Positions 50,147 through 59,195 of a stretch of DNA of 64,000 bases are shown in pieces. The notes below the pieces were generated by a model that made no database searches, was not told the origin of the DNA, and saw nothing but the letters and a program-made list of their open reading frames with translations. Position 1 is the first letter of the stretch. Every line of letters starts with the position of its first letter. This DNA comes from Pseudopedobacter saltans DSM 12145. GTDB lineage: Bacteria > Bacteroidota > Bacteroidia > Sphingobacteriales > Sphingobacteriaceae. Where the stretch lies: NCBI RefSeq assembly GCF_000190735.1, contig NC_015177.1, positions 1,116,001 to 1,180,000 of the forward strand, in the 5' to 3' direction. The position numbers and the translations under genes are program-made.

Positions 50147-50347
50147 TTATCGTTTATGATTAGATAAGGCTTCTTCAATCTTAACAACAGCTTCGTTGTA
50201 GGCCTTTTTAACTTCATCTGGCATGATCCCTGCTTTCGTACCGTCAATACACCAGCGGATATAGGTCTTAGAGTAACCGAACTGTTTTGCTACATGATCT
50301 ATAGCTACAGGGTTGTACGAGTTTCTTTTTTTACTACTTTTGTTCAT
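50147..50347 (-). CDS. Ner-like HTH regulator
   Basis: 66 residues. AIDHVAKQFGYSKTYIRWCI is a helix-turn-helix. First gene of the early operon, 13 bp upstream of the transposase, where Mu has ner, the repressor of early transcription during lytic growth. Confidence 0.65.
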   Translation of the reverse strand: MNKSSKKRNSYNPVAIDHVAKQFGYSKTYIRWCIDGTKAGIMPDEVKKAYNEAVVKIEEALSNHKR

Positions 50348-50400
50348 TGCCTTATTAGTTGCGTTATTAGAAAATGTTTAATATTTCGTTTTTAGTACAA

Positions 50401-50456
50401 CAAATATATTAAGATATATTCTAATAAAACAAATAATAAGTAAGATATATTCTAAT
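50401..50456. promoter_or_regulatory. Early promoter with repeated repressor operators
   Basis: On the minus strand TTTG (50433-50430), a 21-bp spacer and TATATTTG (50408-50401) form the early promoter. The 16-mer TAAGATATATTCTAAT occurs at 50410-50425, between those elements, and again at 50441-50456, 31 bp away (three helical turns), just before the repressor start. A bound repressor would block both directions. Confidence 0.7.
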
Positions 50457-50462
50457 TTCTAT

Positions 50463-51152
50463 ATGGGAACACTCGAAAGAATTAAGCAATTTATTGATTC
50501 AAAAGGTATTACGAATCAGAAGTTTGAGAAGGAAGTTGGTTTTTCAAATGGCGCTTTTTCATCCCAATTGAAAAACAACAGGACCATAGGAGTAGATAAA
50601 TTAGAAAATATCTTAAAAAAATATCCTGAATTAAATCCAATTTGGGCTCTTACAGGAAATGGAGATATGTTAAACATGGAATCTCTTTCTGAAGATAACA
50701 TTGTCACATATGGAGAAAAAGATAAAAAAAGAGAGATACAAAATATACCATTGTATTCTATTACTGCCAGTGCCAGTATTTTAGAGCTTTTCTCTGATCA
50801 CAACCGAACAATTCCTATTGATTACATCAGAATACCAAACTTACCCAAATGTGATGGCGCTATTTACATAACCGGAGATAGCATGTACCCTTTACTTAAA
50901 TCGGGGGATATGGTGTTTTATAAAAATATATTAAACAAAGACAATATTATTTGGGGTGAGATGTATGTTTTATACATAGATAATGATGGAGATGAATACT
51001 TTTTCACCAAGTATCTACAAAAATCAGAGAGACCAGGTTATGTAAAATGTGTATCTCAGAATCAACACCATCAACCTGTTGAATTCCCTATTGGTTCAAT
51101 AAAAGCACTAGCTATTGTAAAAGCATCTTTACGTGTAAACAGCCAGATATAA
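50463..51152 (+). CDS. Prophage repressor (HTH plus S24/LexA-like)
   Basis: 229 residues. N-terminal HTH (NQKFEKEVGFSNGAFSSQLK, about 18-37), hinge, and C-terminal S24 domain with the nucleophile in TGDSMYPLLKSGD and the likely general-base lysine in YFFTKYLQ. Self-cleavage after RecA activation would allow SOS induction, unlike Mu c itself. Diverges from the early operon. Confidence 0.88.
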   Translation: MGTLERIKQFIDSKGITNQKFEKEVGFSNGAFSSQLKNNRTIGVDKLENILKKYPELNPIWALTGNGDMLNMESLSEDNIVTYGEKDKKREIQNIPLYSITASASILELFSDHNRTIPIDYIRIPNLPKCDGAIYITGDSMYPLLKSGDMVFYKNILNKDNIIWGEMYVLYIDNDGDEYFFTKYLQKSERPGYVKCVSQNQHHQPVEFPIGSIKALAIVKASLRVNSQI

Positions 51153-51532
51153 CATTTTCAAAATCAGGCCTCATAATATTCATGTAACACACTAATAATT
51201 AGATATTTAAAATACAGACGCCAATTATTGCGACATGTATTATAGGGTAAATAAATGCACATTTATGTGCAAATTACACAATTTTAAAGCGTGTAAAGCA
51301 TATTGTAATATCATTAAAAACACATTGTTTGCACCTCCAACTGCATCTCCAACTGCATCGGCAAATATATTTTTACCAATTTTCCGGCATTTTTTTATTT
51401 TAATTAATTGAGGTTTCAATCGCATTTAAACAGTTATTAAATGTTGTGTTTTTGCCGCTTTTTAGACGTTTTAAGCCACTTTATTACTGTAAATAGTAGT
51501 AGCGCATGTTATTTGGCTGGGTTAGCTTTAAA
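51153..51532. other. Gap downstream of the repressor
   Basis: 380 bp with no convincing gene. Contains the 12-bp tandem repeat CTCCAACTGCAT (twice, near 51334-51357) and several short inverted repeats (TGCACATTTATGTGCA near 51257). A 61-codon minus-strand frame over it looks random. Confidence 0.4.
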
Positions 51533-51689
51533 TAATGGTACCGTAATGGTAGTAAATGGTAAAATGTAACGTTTTGTTTTTTTGCCATCCAGCACCGTTT
51601 TTGCATAAAAAAGGCGGTTAACACAATCATTAACCGCCTTTTTTATCAATTTTCCGTTTTGCCGTTTTATATACAGTTGGTTTTAGCCC
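51533..51689. repeat. Left-end region with transposase-site-like repeats
   Basis: Three AATGGTA-type copies (51533-51560) and three CGTTTT(T)GC copies (about 51570-51584, 51595-51603, 51655-51665). 51559-51584 matches the right end (15922-15947) in inverted orientation at 21 of 26 positions. Multiple sites at each end are expected for MuA binding. Confidence 0.45.
51607..51644. terminator. Strong bidirectional terminator
   Basis: AAAAAAGGCGGTTAA (51607-51621) and TTAACCGCCTTTTTT (51630-51644): perfect 15-bp stem, 8-nt loop, T-run on both strands. Probably ends the repressor transcript and shields the phage from the flanking gene. Confidence 0.85.
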
Positions 51690-51696
51690 TTATAAT
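51690..51696 (+). repeat. Candidate target-site duplication, copy 2
   Basis: TTATAAT, identical to 15915-15921, directly outside the proposed left end. Confidence 0.45.
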
Positions 51697-51787
51697 TTAT
51701 TTAAATTAAACGTTTGAAGATATATGTTTTTTTAACTTTTGTTATTCATTGCTACTGAATAGGTTTCTCCAATAGAAAATAAAAGGA

Positions 51788-53764
51788 ATGATACGTAATG
51801 CTCTAATTTTATTTGTTTTCTTAATAAAATCTTTGTACTGGATGCAAAGTAGTGCTGCTGAACAGGGGGCCAGACTATTGGTTAATAAAGTATATTCTTA
51901 TCCTGACAGAGCTGGTAATTTAACCGTGGATGATATAGTAAGTCTTCCACAAAACCAGTTTCGCCTCAATAAAGGTCAAGTTTTTAATGGAGGTACAAAA
52001 GGAGATATATGGTGGTTAAAGATTGTATATGAAAATCCCGGAAATGCATCTGCGTATCTTGTCTTCGGTTATGGAAATGTAGATTATTTGGACATTTATT
52101 ATAAAAATACACAAAATAAATGGGTGCATATTCGTTCTGGTACATTTGGAGATTATTCGTCCCGCGCTATTCTTTCTACCGAATTTATACATAAGTTACC
52201 TGATTTATCCACAGCAGCCGGAAATAATATTTATGTCAAGGCAAAGTCTGTAAATACCCTTATTTTACCTGTTAAGATGGAATCAGAAGAGGCTTTAACC
52301 TCTATCTTAATAAATAAATACATAAAAGAGGGGTTGTGTATTGGTATTGCAACTTTTATATTCTTCATAAACATTTTTATGTATTCCCTAACTAGGCGTA
52401 AAGAGTATATTTATTATTTGCTTCGGGTTGTGTTTTTATTTTATCTGTATGAAGTATTATATTTTAATGCTTACTCTGCCTTAATTGGAGATAAATTTCA
52501 TCAATTTATACTGATTTATGCTCAGGCTTTTGTTGCATTGGGGTTCATTTTTAGTATCAGGTTTAATAACCTTTTTCTAAACTTAAAAACAAATCTTCCG
52601 CAGGCCAAGAAGTTTTTCGATGTGATCACATTCTTTTGGGTAGCTTTGTTTTGTTTAACTGTTATTGGCGATAATAGGTATTTTACCAATACCTTTACTC
52701 ATATTTTACTCCTTGTAACTTCGTTAGCTATACTTATCTCTAGTTTTTATATCATAATCAGGAAAAACTATAAGAGCGGAGATAATTTTATTGGATTGTA
52801 TGTTTTAGGATGGCTTCCGATACCTCTATCCTGTACCTACGTTGTCTTGGCATTGAAAGGTGTTTTTGAACTTGAAGAGAACAGTATTAAAATGTTACTG
52901 ATCGCTTCTATTTTGGAAGGTGTCTTTATATCTCTTGCTTTAATTGGGAACAATATAAAAATGCTAAATAAAGGTAAGCTTGAAGCAGAATTACGTAATT
53001 ACCAACTTGTAAAGGAAAGGAACCAGTTTTTAGAGGAAAAAATAAAAGAAAGAACTCATGAACTGCAAACATCAAACGATTTCAAAAATAAACTTATCTC
53101 TATTATCTCTCATGATTTGAGAAGCCCCTTATCTAGTTTGAACTTAACGCTTCAGTTGGCTTATAAACTGGAAGCAAGTCAACTATCAAAAATGCTTGAT
53201 AATATTAGAAAAAATACAGAAACTGTAAGAACGACGATTGATAGTTTACTGAATTGGGCAGTGCAACAAATGAATATGGAGAAGAGCCATCCGGAGCTTA
53301 TTGAGGTCGAATCATTTATAAATGAACAGATAAATGTTTACCGAGAGCTCATGACTTTCAAAGATCTTAGTTTCAGTATAGTTTACAGTGATAGTTTTAA
53401 GATTTTTGTAGATAAAGGGCAACTAGCTCTTGTAATAAGGAATTTGATAGACAATGCTATTAAGTTCACACCCCAAAACGGTTCTATTGATGTAATCATC
53501 AGTGGTTCTGAACAAAAAGTACAATTTGCAATATGCAATACTGGCAATGCAATTAGTAACGATACCATTGATCGGATTTTAAATTCTAATGAAGTTTTGG
53601 GAGAGTCTTACGGGACGTTAAGAGAAAAAGGGGTAGGGTTAGGCTTGCAATTGTGTAAAGAGTCTCTTAGAAATATGGGAAGTGAGTTGTTTATCGAAGG
53701 AATATCTGAAAATTCCATAGAAAAAACGGTTTTTTCATTTGAAATTCAAAGAATGAAAAGTTAA
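51788..53764 (+). CDS. 7TMR-DISM sensor histidine kinase
   Basis: 658 residues. Signal segment, extracellular 7TMR-DISMED2 domain (about 30-165, GDIWWLKIVYEN), seven-helix 7TMR-DISM region (about 175-385), coiled linker, HisKA with phospho-acceptor His442 in IISHDLRSPLSSL, and HATPase with N box IRNLIDNAIKFTP and GVGLGLQLCK. No response regulator is adjacent. An AAAAGGA lies before the ATG. Confidence 0.92.
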   Translation: MIRNALILFVFLIKSLYWMQSSAAEQGARLLVNKVYSYPDRAGNLTVDDIVSLPQNQFRLNKGQVFNGGTKGDIWWLKIVYENPGNASAYLVFGYGNVDYLDIYYKNTQNKWVHIRSGTFGDYSSRAILSTEFIHKLPDLSTAAGNNIYVKAKSVNTLILPVKMESEEALTSILINKYIKEGLCIGIATFIFFINIFMYSLTRRKEYIYYLLRVVFLFYLYEVLYFNAYSALIGDKFHQFILIYAQAFVALGFIFSIRFNNLFLNLKTNLPQAKKFFDVITFFWVALFCLTVIGDNRYFTNTFTHILLLVTSLAILISSFYIIIRKNYKSGDNFIGLYVLGWLPIPLSCTYVVLALKGVFELEENSIKMLLIASILEGVFISLALIGNNIKMLNKGKLEAELRNYQLVKERNQFLEEKIKERTHELQTSNDFKNKLISIISHDLRSPLSSLNLTLQLAYKLEASQLSKMLDNIRKNTETVRTTIDSLLNWAVQQMNMEKSHPELIEVESFINEQINVYRELMTFKDLSFSIVYSDSFKIFVDKGQLALVIRNLIDNAIKFTPQNGSIDVIISGSEQKVQFAICNTGNAISNDTIDRILNSNEVLGESYGTLREKGVGLGLQLCKESLRNMGSELFIEGISENSIEKTVFSFEIQRMKS

Positions 53765-53790
53765 AAGGATTTGATAGAATGGTTTAAGAG

Positions 53791-53876
53791 TACTGAAGGC
53801 GGGAATCGAACCCGCACTCGCTTTAGGGCGAACAGGATTTTAAGTCCTGCGTGTCTACCAGTTCCACCACTTCAGC
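53791..53876 (-). tRNA. tRNA-Leu (UAA)
   Basis: 86 nt with long variable arm. T-arm GGTTCGATTCC, anticodon loop CTTAAAA gives UAA, D-arm with TGGTAGACAC. Identical in sequence to the copy at 54024-54109. CCA is not encoded. The first acceptor pair is G-U. Confidence 0.95.
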
Positions 53877-53904
53877 TTGTTTCAACCCGAAGGATAAAAC
53901 TAAG

Positions 53905-53977
53905 AGCGAAAGACGAGATTCGAACTCGCGACCCCAACCTTGGCAAGGTTGTGCTCTACCAACTGAGCTACTTTCGC
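53905..53977 (-). tRNA. tRNA-Gly (GCC)
   Basis: 73 nt. Acceptor GCGAAAG/CTTTCGC, D-arm GCTCAGTTGGTAGAGC, anticodon loop with GCC, T-arm GAGTTCGAATCTC. Second copy at 54136-54208. Confidence 0.95.
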
Positions 53978-54023
53978 TAATAATATTTCAAAAATTTTAA
54001 TCTCCACGTCTCCGGAGATTTAG

Positions 54024-54109
54024 TACTGAAGGCGGGAATCGAACCCGCACTCGCTTTAGGGCGAACAGGATTTTAAGTCCTGCGTGTCTACCAGTTCCAC
54101 CACTTCAGC
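54024..54109 (-). tRNA. tRNA-Leu (UAA), second copy
   Basis: Identical to 53791-53876. Forms with the next tRNA-Gly a tandem duplication of a Gly-Leu unit of about 230 bp. Confidence 0.95.
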
Positions 54110-54135
54110 TTGTTTTACCTTTAGATAAAACCAGG

Positions 54136-54208
54136 AGCGAAAGACGAGATTCGAACTCGCGACCCCAACCTTGGCAAGGTTGTGCTCTACCAACTGAGCT
54201 ACTTTCGC
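54136..54208 (-). tRNA. tRNA-Gly (GCC), second copy
   Basis: Identical to 53905-53977; first gene of the tRNA operon on the minus strand. Confidence 0.95.
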
Positions 54209-54242
54209 TTATTTTAAAGATCGTTCCCCGTTTGCGGGAGTG

Positions 54243-54273
54243 CAAATATAGATAGAAAAATACATTTTGCAAT
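54243..54273 (-). promoter_or_regulatory. tRNA operon promoter
   Basis: Minus strand ATTG (54273-54270), 19-bp spacer, TATATTTG (54250-54243), followed after 35 bp by the first tRNA-Gly. A GC-rich stretch CCCGCAAACGGGG follows the start site. Confidence 0.6.
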
Positions 54274-54298
54274 AGCAAAAACTAAAAAAAGCATACAT

Positions 54299-54808
54299 TT
54301 ATTCTAACTCATTATTACTCAATGCTAAAAAAATGAGATTACTTTCGTATCCTTTGCTTAAGGCATAATTATATAACTTGTTTTTACTCTTCAAATCACG
54401 TTTTAAACCTAACTCGGTGCGTTTTTTATCAATTAATTCTTTTAATACGTCTAAATATTCTTCTTCTATAATTTCAGAAAATGCCTTTTTTATGAGGGGT
54501 TCAGGTACGCCCTTCAATTTAAGCCCCTGCATTATTTTTCGTCGACCCCATTTTTTTATTCTGAATTTTCCGGAAACATATGCTCGGGCAAACCTCAATT
54601 CGTTTATAAAGTTTTCTTCAATTAGATAGGCAATCAAATTTTCGACGTCTTGGGTAGACAAGTTGAATTTATACAGCTTATCTCTGACTTCTTGTTGGCT
54701 TCTTTCTTGATATACGCAGTATGACTCTATCTTTACCCTTGCTTCTGCATAAGTATAGACCTTCCCGATTTTTTTGTCTAACATTTTGTTAAAATTAGTG
54801 TATTTCAT
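54299..54808 (-). CDS. recX: Regulatory protein RecX
   Basis: 169 residues of helical three-helix repeats: SYCVYQERSQQEVRDKLYKF, VENLIAYLIEENFINELRFA and the conserved FRIKKWGRRKIMQGLK. RecX modulates RecA filaments. Translation may start at the internal Met (54784). recA is not adjacent. Confidence 0.9.
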   Translation of the reverse strand: MKYTNFNKMLDKKIGKVYTYAEARVKIESYCVYQERSQQEVRDKLYKFNLSTQDVENLIAYLIEENFINELRFARAYVSGKFRIKKWGRRKIMQGLKLKGVPEPLIKKAFSEIIEEEYLDVLKELIDKKRTELGLKRDLKSKNKLYNYALSKGYESNLIFLALSNNELE

Positions 54809-54833
54809 GAATTATATCCAAATTTGTATTATC

Positions 54834-57290
54834 ATGAAGGAGTTTACCTATAGCATCGAGCAAATATCTGCCTTGATAAGTGAAAAATCATCTTTACCCT
54901 TTCCAAATCAAGTAATCCATCGTCTATTAACAGATAGTAGAAAAGTAACAGAAACAAAAAATACACTGTTTTTTGTGTTGAAAGGAAGAAAGAATGCTCA
55001 CCATTATATAAAGGATCTTTATCATAAAGGTGTACGCTCCTTTGTTTATTACGATCAAGGTTTTGATATAACGAACTTTCCCGATGCTAATTTCCTTTAC
55101 TCTCCGGATCCATTAAGAGCTTTGCAAAATTTGGCTGCCGTTCATCGGGGAAAATTTAGCTTTCCGGTTATTGGAATCACAGGCAGTAACGGAAAAACGG
55201 TTGTTAAAGAATGGCTTTATCAGCTATTGGCTTATAAATATACGATTGTTAGAAGTCCTAAAAGTTATAATTCTCAAATAGGTGTTCCGCTTTCGATATG
55301 GAAGATGGATACTTTGTATAATCTGGCAATTTTTGAAGCAGGTATCTCTCAAACGGGAGAAATGGAAAGGTTAGAGAAGATTATAAAACCAAGTATAGGT
55401 GTTTTTACGAATATAGGTTCGTCTCATGATGAAGGATTTTCTGATAAAGAAGAAAAAATAGCAGAAAAATTTAAGCTGTTTGCGCATGTAAATAAATTGA
55501 TTTGCAACAAAGAATTCTCAGAATACGCTCCTCAATCGGTAGATTTATACACCTGGAGTTTGGACGATAATACTGCTAACCTTTATGTGAAAGAGATTAG
55601 TGTTGAAGATACTGGAACATCCATAAAATCTACTTATGAAGACAGAGAAATAAGTATAAAAATACCCTTTAAAGATAAAGCTTCAACAGAGAATGCGATA
55701 ACCTGTCTTTTGGTTATGTTGGTGTTTGGATATAGCGAATCGGAGATTGAAGATAAAATGTCCAAGCTGCATCCCGTAAAGATGCGTTTGGAAATGAAGA
55801 GTGGAATTAACAATACTTCAATTATTGACGATTCATATAATTCCGATTTGTCTTCGTTGGAAATAGCATTAGATTTTCTAAATCATCAGCAACAGCATCA
55901 AAACAAAACTTTGATTTTGTCTGATATTCAACAATCAGGTTTAGATGGGCAGCAACTTTATCAAACTGTAGCCAGATTATTGGAAAGCAAAGGAGTTGAT
56001 AAAGTGATTGGTATTGGAGAAGAAATATCAAAACACCAAAATCTGTTCGGGTCAAATAGCTCGTTTTTTTCAGATACCAGTAACTTTTTAGATAAGCTCG
56101 ACTTGTCTGCATTTAGAGACGAAACAATTTTGCTAAAAGGAGCAAGAACATTTGGTTTCGAAAAAATAAGCAGTGCGCTCAGTCAACAGGTTCATGAAAC
56201 CATTCTGGAGATTAATTTAAACGCCATGGAGCATAATTTAAATTATTATCGCTCTAAGTTAAAGCCAGGAGTGAAACTAATGACTATGGTGAAGGCATTC
56301 GGTTATGGCAGCGGTAGTTTCGAAATAGCGAATCTGTTACAATTTAATCATGTCGATTACTTGTCAGTTGCATACGCCGATGAAGGTGTTACGTTAAGAC
56401 AAAACGGAATTACCCTTCCAATTATGGTCATGAGTCCAGAAATTTCCTCGCTGGAGGCTATAGTGAAACATCAGCTGGAACCAGAGATTTTTAGTCAATC
56501 TACATTGGAGGCTTTTAGTAATTACCTGCAAAATGCGGGGATAAGTAATTATCCCATCCATCTGAAATTGGATACAGGTATGCATCGTTTGGGATTTATG
56601 CCTGATGAACTGGACTTTATTGCCGATTTTATAAAAACAAAAAATACTGTTAAAATACAATCTGTATTTTCGCATCTGGTAGCAAGTGAGTCTCCGATAC
56701 ATGATGATTTTACTCGCCAGCAAATTTCTATAATAAAGGATTTTACGAATAAATTGGAGCAAAGAATAGGTTATACTTTTATAAAACATATTTGTAATAC
56801 GTCCGCTATAACCAGATGGCCTGAAGCGCAATTCGATATGGTGAGATTAGGAATCGGATTATATGGTGTAGATAATTTTTCTGAAGATGACGAGAATCTG
56901 GAACAGGTAGCTGTATTGAAAACAACTGTTTCACAGATAAAACAGATAAAAAGGGGAGAAACCATAGGTTATGGAAGAAGAGGGGTAATGCCTGAAGACG
57001 GACAAATAGCGACTGTTAAAATAGGCTATGCGGATGGTTTCTTAAGAGCTTTGGGAAATGGTGTTGGAAGTATGTTTATCAATGGCGAGGAGGTTTTCAC
57101 CATTGGCAACATTTGTATGGATATGTGCATGTTAAATATAACCGGGAAAAATGTAAAAGAAGGTGATGAAGTGATTGTTTTTAACTCGCAGAAAAGACTG
57201 TATAAATTAGCTGAAAAACTAAATACTATTCCTTACGAGATATTAACAAGTGTATCGCAAAGAGTAAAAAGAGTGTATTATTACGAATAG
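54834..57290 (+). CDS. Bifunctional MurF ligase / alanine racemase
   Basis: About 818 residues from ATG 54834; the frame opens at 54774 inside recX. The N-terminal half is MurF-like: GITGSNGKTVVKEWL (P-loop), SYNSQIGVPLS and DDSYNSD. The second half is a PLP alanine racemase with the lysine in MVKAFGYGSG and the second catalytic base in IGYGRRG. It makes D-Ala and adds D-Ala-D-Ala to UDP-MurNAc-tripeptide. This fusion is characteristic of Bacteroidota. Confidence 0.95.
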   Translation: MKEFTYSIEQISALISEKSSLPFPNQVIHRLLTDSRKVTETKNTLFFVLKGRKNAHHYIKDLYHKGVRSFVYYDQGFDITNFPDANFLYSPDPLRALQNLAAVHRGKFSFPVIGITGSNGKTVVKEWLYQLLAYKYTIVRSPKSYNSQIGVPLSIWKMDTLYNLAIFEAGISQTGEMERLEKIIKPSIGVFTNIGSSHDEGFSDKEEKIAEKFKLFAHVNKLICNKEFSEYAPQSVDLYTWSLDDNTANLYVKEISVEDTGTSIKSTYEDREISIKIPFKDKASTENAITCLLVMLVFGYSESEIEDKMSKLHPVKMRLEMKSGINNTSIIDDSYNSDLSSLEIALDFLNHQQQHQNKTLILSDIQQSGLDGQQLYQTVARLLESKGVDKVIGIGEEISKHQNLFGSNSSFFSDTSNFLDKLDLSAFRDETILLKGARTFGFEKISSALSQQVHETILEINLNAMEHNLNYYRSKLKPGVKLMTMVKAFGYGSGSFEIANLLQFNHVDYLSVAYADEGVTLRQNGITLPIMVMSPEISSLEAIVKHQLEPEIFSQSTLEAFSNYLQNAGISNYPIHLKLDTGMHRLGFMPDELDFIADFIKTKNTVKIQSVFSHLVASESPIHDDFTRQQISIIKDFTNKLEQRIGYTFIKHICNTSAITRWPEAQFDMVRLGIGLYGVDNFSEDDENLEQVAVLKTTVSQIKQIKRGETIGYGRRGVMPEDGQIATVKIGYADGFLRALGNGVGSMFINGEEVFTIGNICMDMCMLNITGKNVKEGDEVIVFNSQKRLYKLAEKLNTIPYEILTSVSQRVKRVYYYE

Positions 57291-57367
57291 ATTCCAATAT
57301 AGCCCATTAGTGAAATAAGTCGGATAAACCCTTGGTTTGTTGTGACCAAAGGTGAAAAATAAAAAAA

Positions 57368-57964
57368 ATGAAGAGAATAATTAATGCTTTTATTAGATAT
57401 TGTATTAAAGGTTTATTGCTGATATTGCCAATTGGAGGTGCGCTTTTTTTACTTTTTTGGGGTTTTTCCACATTAGATTCCTTTCTGAACTTCAGCGATA
57501 GCTTTTTGATAAATCCAGAAACGGGCAAGCCATTGTATATTCCCGGACTGGGAATATTATCTGTTATTGTAGTCGTTTTCGTAGCGGGTATAGTCGCCAC
57601 GTTGTTTATTACCGATCCAATAAATGCCTGGATAAACAGACAAATAAATAAAGTACCCATCCTGCGTTTTCTGTATTCCTCTGTAAAAGACATAACAGAA
57701 GCCTTTGTAGGAGACGAGAAAAAATTGAATGAACCCGTATTGGTAGAGTTGAAGGAAGGTGTTAAAAAAATAGGTTTTTTAACTCAGAAAGATCTAAAGG
57801 TTATAGGCCTTGATGATGAAGTCGCGGTATATTTTCCCTGGTCTTATTCATTTGCCGGTGAACTGATAATTGTAAAAAAAGAACAAATAAAGCCCCTAAA
57901 TGTATCATCTGCACAGGCTATGAAATTTATTGTTTCGGGCGGTGTTACTTCTATGCAACAATAA
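57368..57964 (+). CDS. DUF502 membrane protein
   Basis: 198 residues with two N-terminal membrane helices (about 13-33 and 58-82) and a soluble C-terminal domain. FLYSSVKDITEAFVGDEKK and VYFPWSYSFAGELIIV are the DUF502 signatures. Function unknown. Confidence 0.88.
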   Translation: MKRIINAFIRYCIKGLLLILPIGGALFLLFWGFSTLDSFLNFSDSFLINPETGKPLYIPGLGILSVIVVVFVAGIVATLFITDPINAWINRQINKVPILRFLYSSVKDITEAFVGDEKKLNEPVLVELKEGVKKIGFLTQKDLKVIGLDDEVAVYFPWSYSFAGELIIVKKEQIKPLNVSSAQAMKFIVSGGVTSMQQ

Positions 57965-57992
57965 AGAGGCAATAAAGGTTATTACATTTTCA

Positions 57993-59111
57993 TTAGAAAT
58001 TACAAATCATCGTGGCATGTCTTTTTCCGAAATGTGCTCCGGTAGCTTCGTGAATGGCTAACATTTTATCATTAAAATCGCCCACCCATGAGAGTTCCAG
58101 TTCTTTATATTGGTTTAATGGTAAAACGTACTCCTTCAACTTAATGAAAATAGCAGACTCCAAACCATGTTTTTGAAATTTCTCTTTGGTGCCCATAACG
58201 ATTGCCCGCATTCTTGTAACTCCCTTATATCTGTAATACAGAAAACGAAGTTTTTCTATTATACCCAATCTGCCATTTAAAGGTTTTATCATTTGGTTTG
58301 CATCGGGAAGAATAATAACAAACGAAGCTGGTTCCCCGTTTACATAGGCAAACCAAACTAACTTGGGGTCCATTATCAGTTTCATTTTCCCAAAAGATTC
58401 AATCACGGTTTCTAATTTGATAGGAGAGAAGTTGTCGAAGTTTTTCCATGCATCATTATAGATTTCCATAAAGTCGGCTGCAAACTTGTCAAATTTCGAA
58501 TTATCAAAATGTTCAAAGCTGTAACCTTCCTTTTGGCTTACCCATTTAGCTATTTTCGTAAATCTTTCCGGAAATGGTTTATTAACGTCCAAATGGTTGG
58601 TAATTTGTTCGTACATTGTTTTAAAACCATAATCGTCGAAATGTTTTTTATAATAAGGCATATGGTAATTCATGCCGAAAGAGGGTTGAGTAAATCCCTC
58701 AATCAAAAGCCCCCAAAAGTTATCGTTTTCCCCAAAATTTATAGGCCCCATCATGGCTTTCATACCTTTTTTTTGTAGCCAGTGTTTAGCAGTATCAAAA
58801 AGAAGTTTAAATGCGTCAGCATCGTCAATACATTCAAGAAAACCAATTCCGCCTGTAGCCTGTTCAAATGTATTTGCCTTTTTATAATTGATGAAAGCCG
58901 CAATTCTCCCAATTAAGTTACTGTTATCATCAAAAAGAATCCATCTGGTTATTTCACCATGTTGGTGGAAGTTATTCTTTTGAGGAGAAAAAACGGCTTC
59001 AATATCTATGTCAAAAGGACAAACCCAGTTTTTGTCGTTGGCATAAACGATTCGGGGAACTTCTAAAAATTGTTTGATGTCTTTTGAGGATAGAACTTCT
59101 TTTATTGTCAT
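57993..59111 (-). CDS. Uncharacterised GNAT-like protein (372 aa)
   Basis: 372 residues. GPINFGENDNFWGLLIEGF and GATGAHFGKRHATMI-type C-terminus are conserved in a large Bacteroidota family related to acyltransferases, with a tandem GNAT-like architecture. No clear acetyl-CoA loop (RxxGxG) is seen, so the activity is uncertain. Ends just after the DUF502 gene, convergent. Confidence 0.65.
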   Translation of the reverse strand: MTIKEVLSSKDIKQFLEVPRIVYANDKNWVCPFDIDIEAVFSPQKNNFHQHGEITRWILFDDNSNLIGRIAAFINYKKANTFEQATGGIGFLECIDDADAFKLLFDTAKHWLQKKGMKAMMGPINFGENDNFWGLLIEGFTQPSFGMNYHMPYYKKHFDDYGFKTMYEQITNHLDVNKPFPERFTKIAKWVSQKEGYSFEHFDNSKFDKFAADFMEIYNDAWKNFDNFSPIKLETVIESFGKMKLIMDPKLVWFAYVNGEPASFVIILPDANQMIKPLNGRLGIIEKLRFLYYRYKGVTRMRAIVMGTKEKFQKHGLESAIFIKLKEYVLPLNQYKELELSWVGDFNDKMLAIHEATGAHFGKRHATMICNF

Positions 59112-59137
59112 TGGGCTTGCTTCTTTTGGATTTTAAA

Positions 59138-59172
59138 ATGAAAAAGCATTCTAATGAAGAATGCTTTTTCAT
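59138..59172. terminator. Strong hairpin terminator
   Basis: ATGAAAAAGCATTCT (59138-59152) and AGAATGCTTTTTCAT (59158-59172) form a perfect 15-bp stem with a 5-nt loop. Serves the small acidic protein gene on the minus strand. Confidence 0.8.
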
Positions 59173-59195
59173 GGTATTTTAGAGAATGTTAATGA

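Larger units (their letters stand above)
15922..51689 (-). mobile_element. Mu-like transposable prophage, about 35.8 kb
   Basis: The content follows the Mu plan: divergent repressor, Ner-like protein, MuA/MuB pair, Gp16, then prohead protease/scaffold, capsid, Gp36, portal, F-like protein, GpG, tail genes, and a DNA-modification gene at the right end. Left end is at the high coordinate. Ends are inferred from a TTATAAT repeat on both sides and from a repressor-side terminator that would be orphaned if it were host DNA. No integrase of the tyrosine or serine type is present. All expected structural genes look intact, so the element may be functional. Confidence 0.85.

Noticed and set aside
51240-51425. 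61-codon minus-strand frame near the left end
   Set aside because: Composition looks random, it contains a tandem DNA repeat, and no neighbour or promoter supports it.
53771-53980. 69-codon plus-strand frame
   Set aside because: It lies across two tRNA genes on the other strand and reads the tRNA complement.
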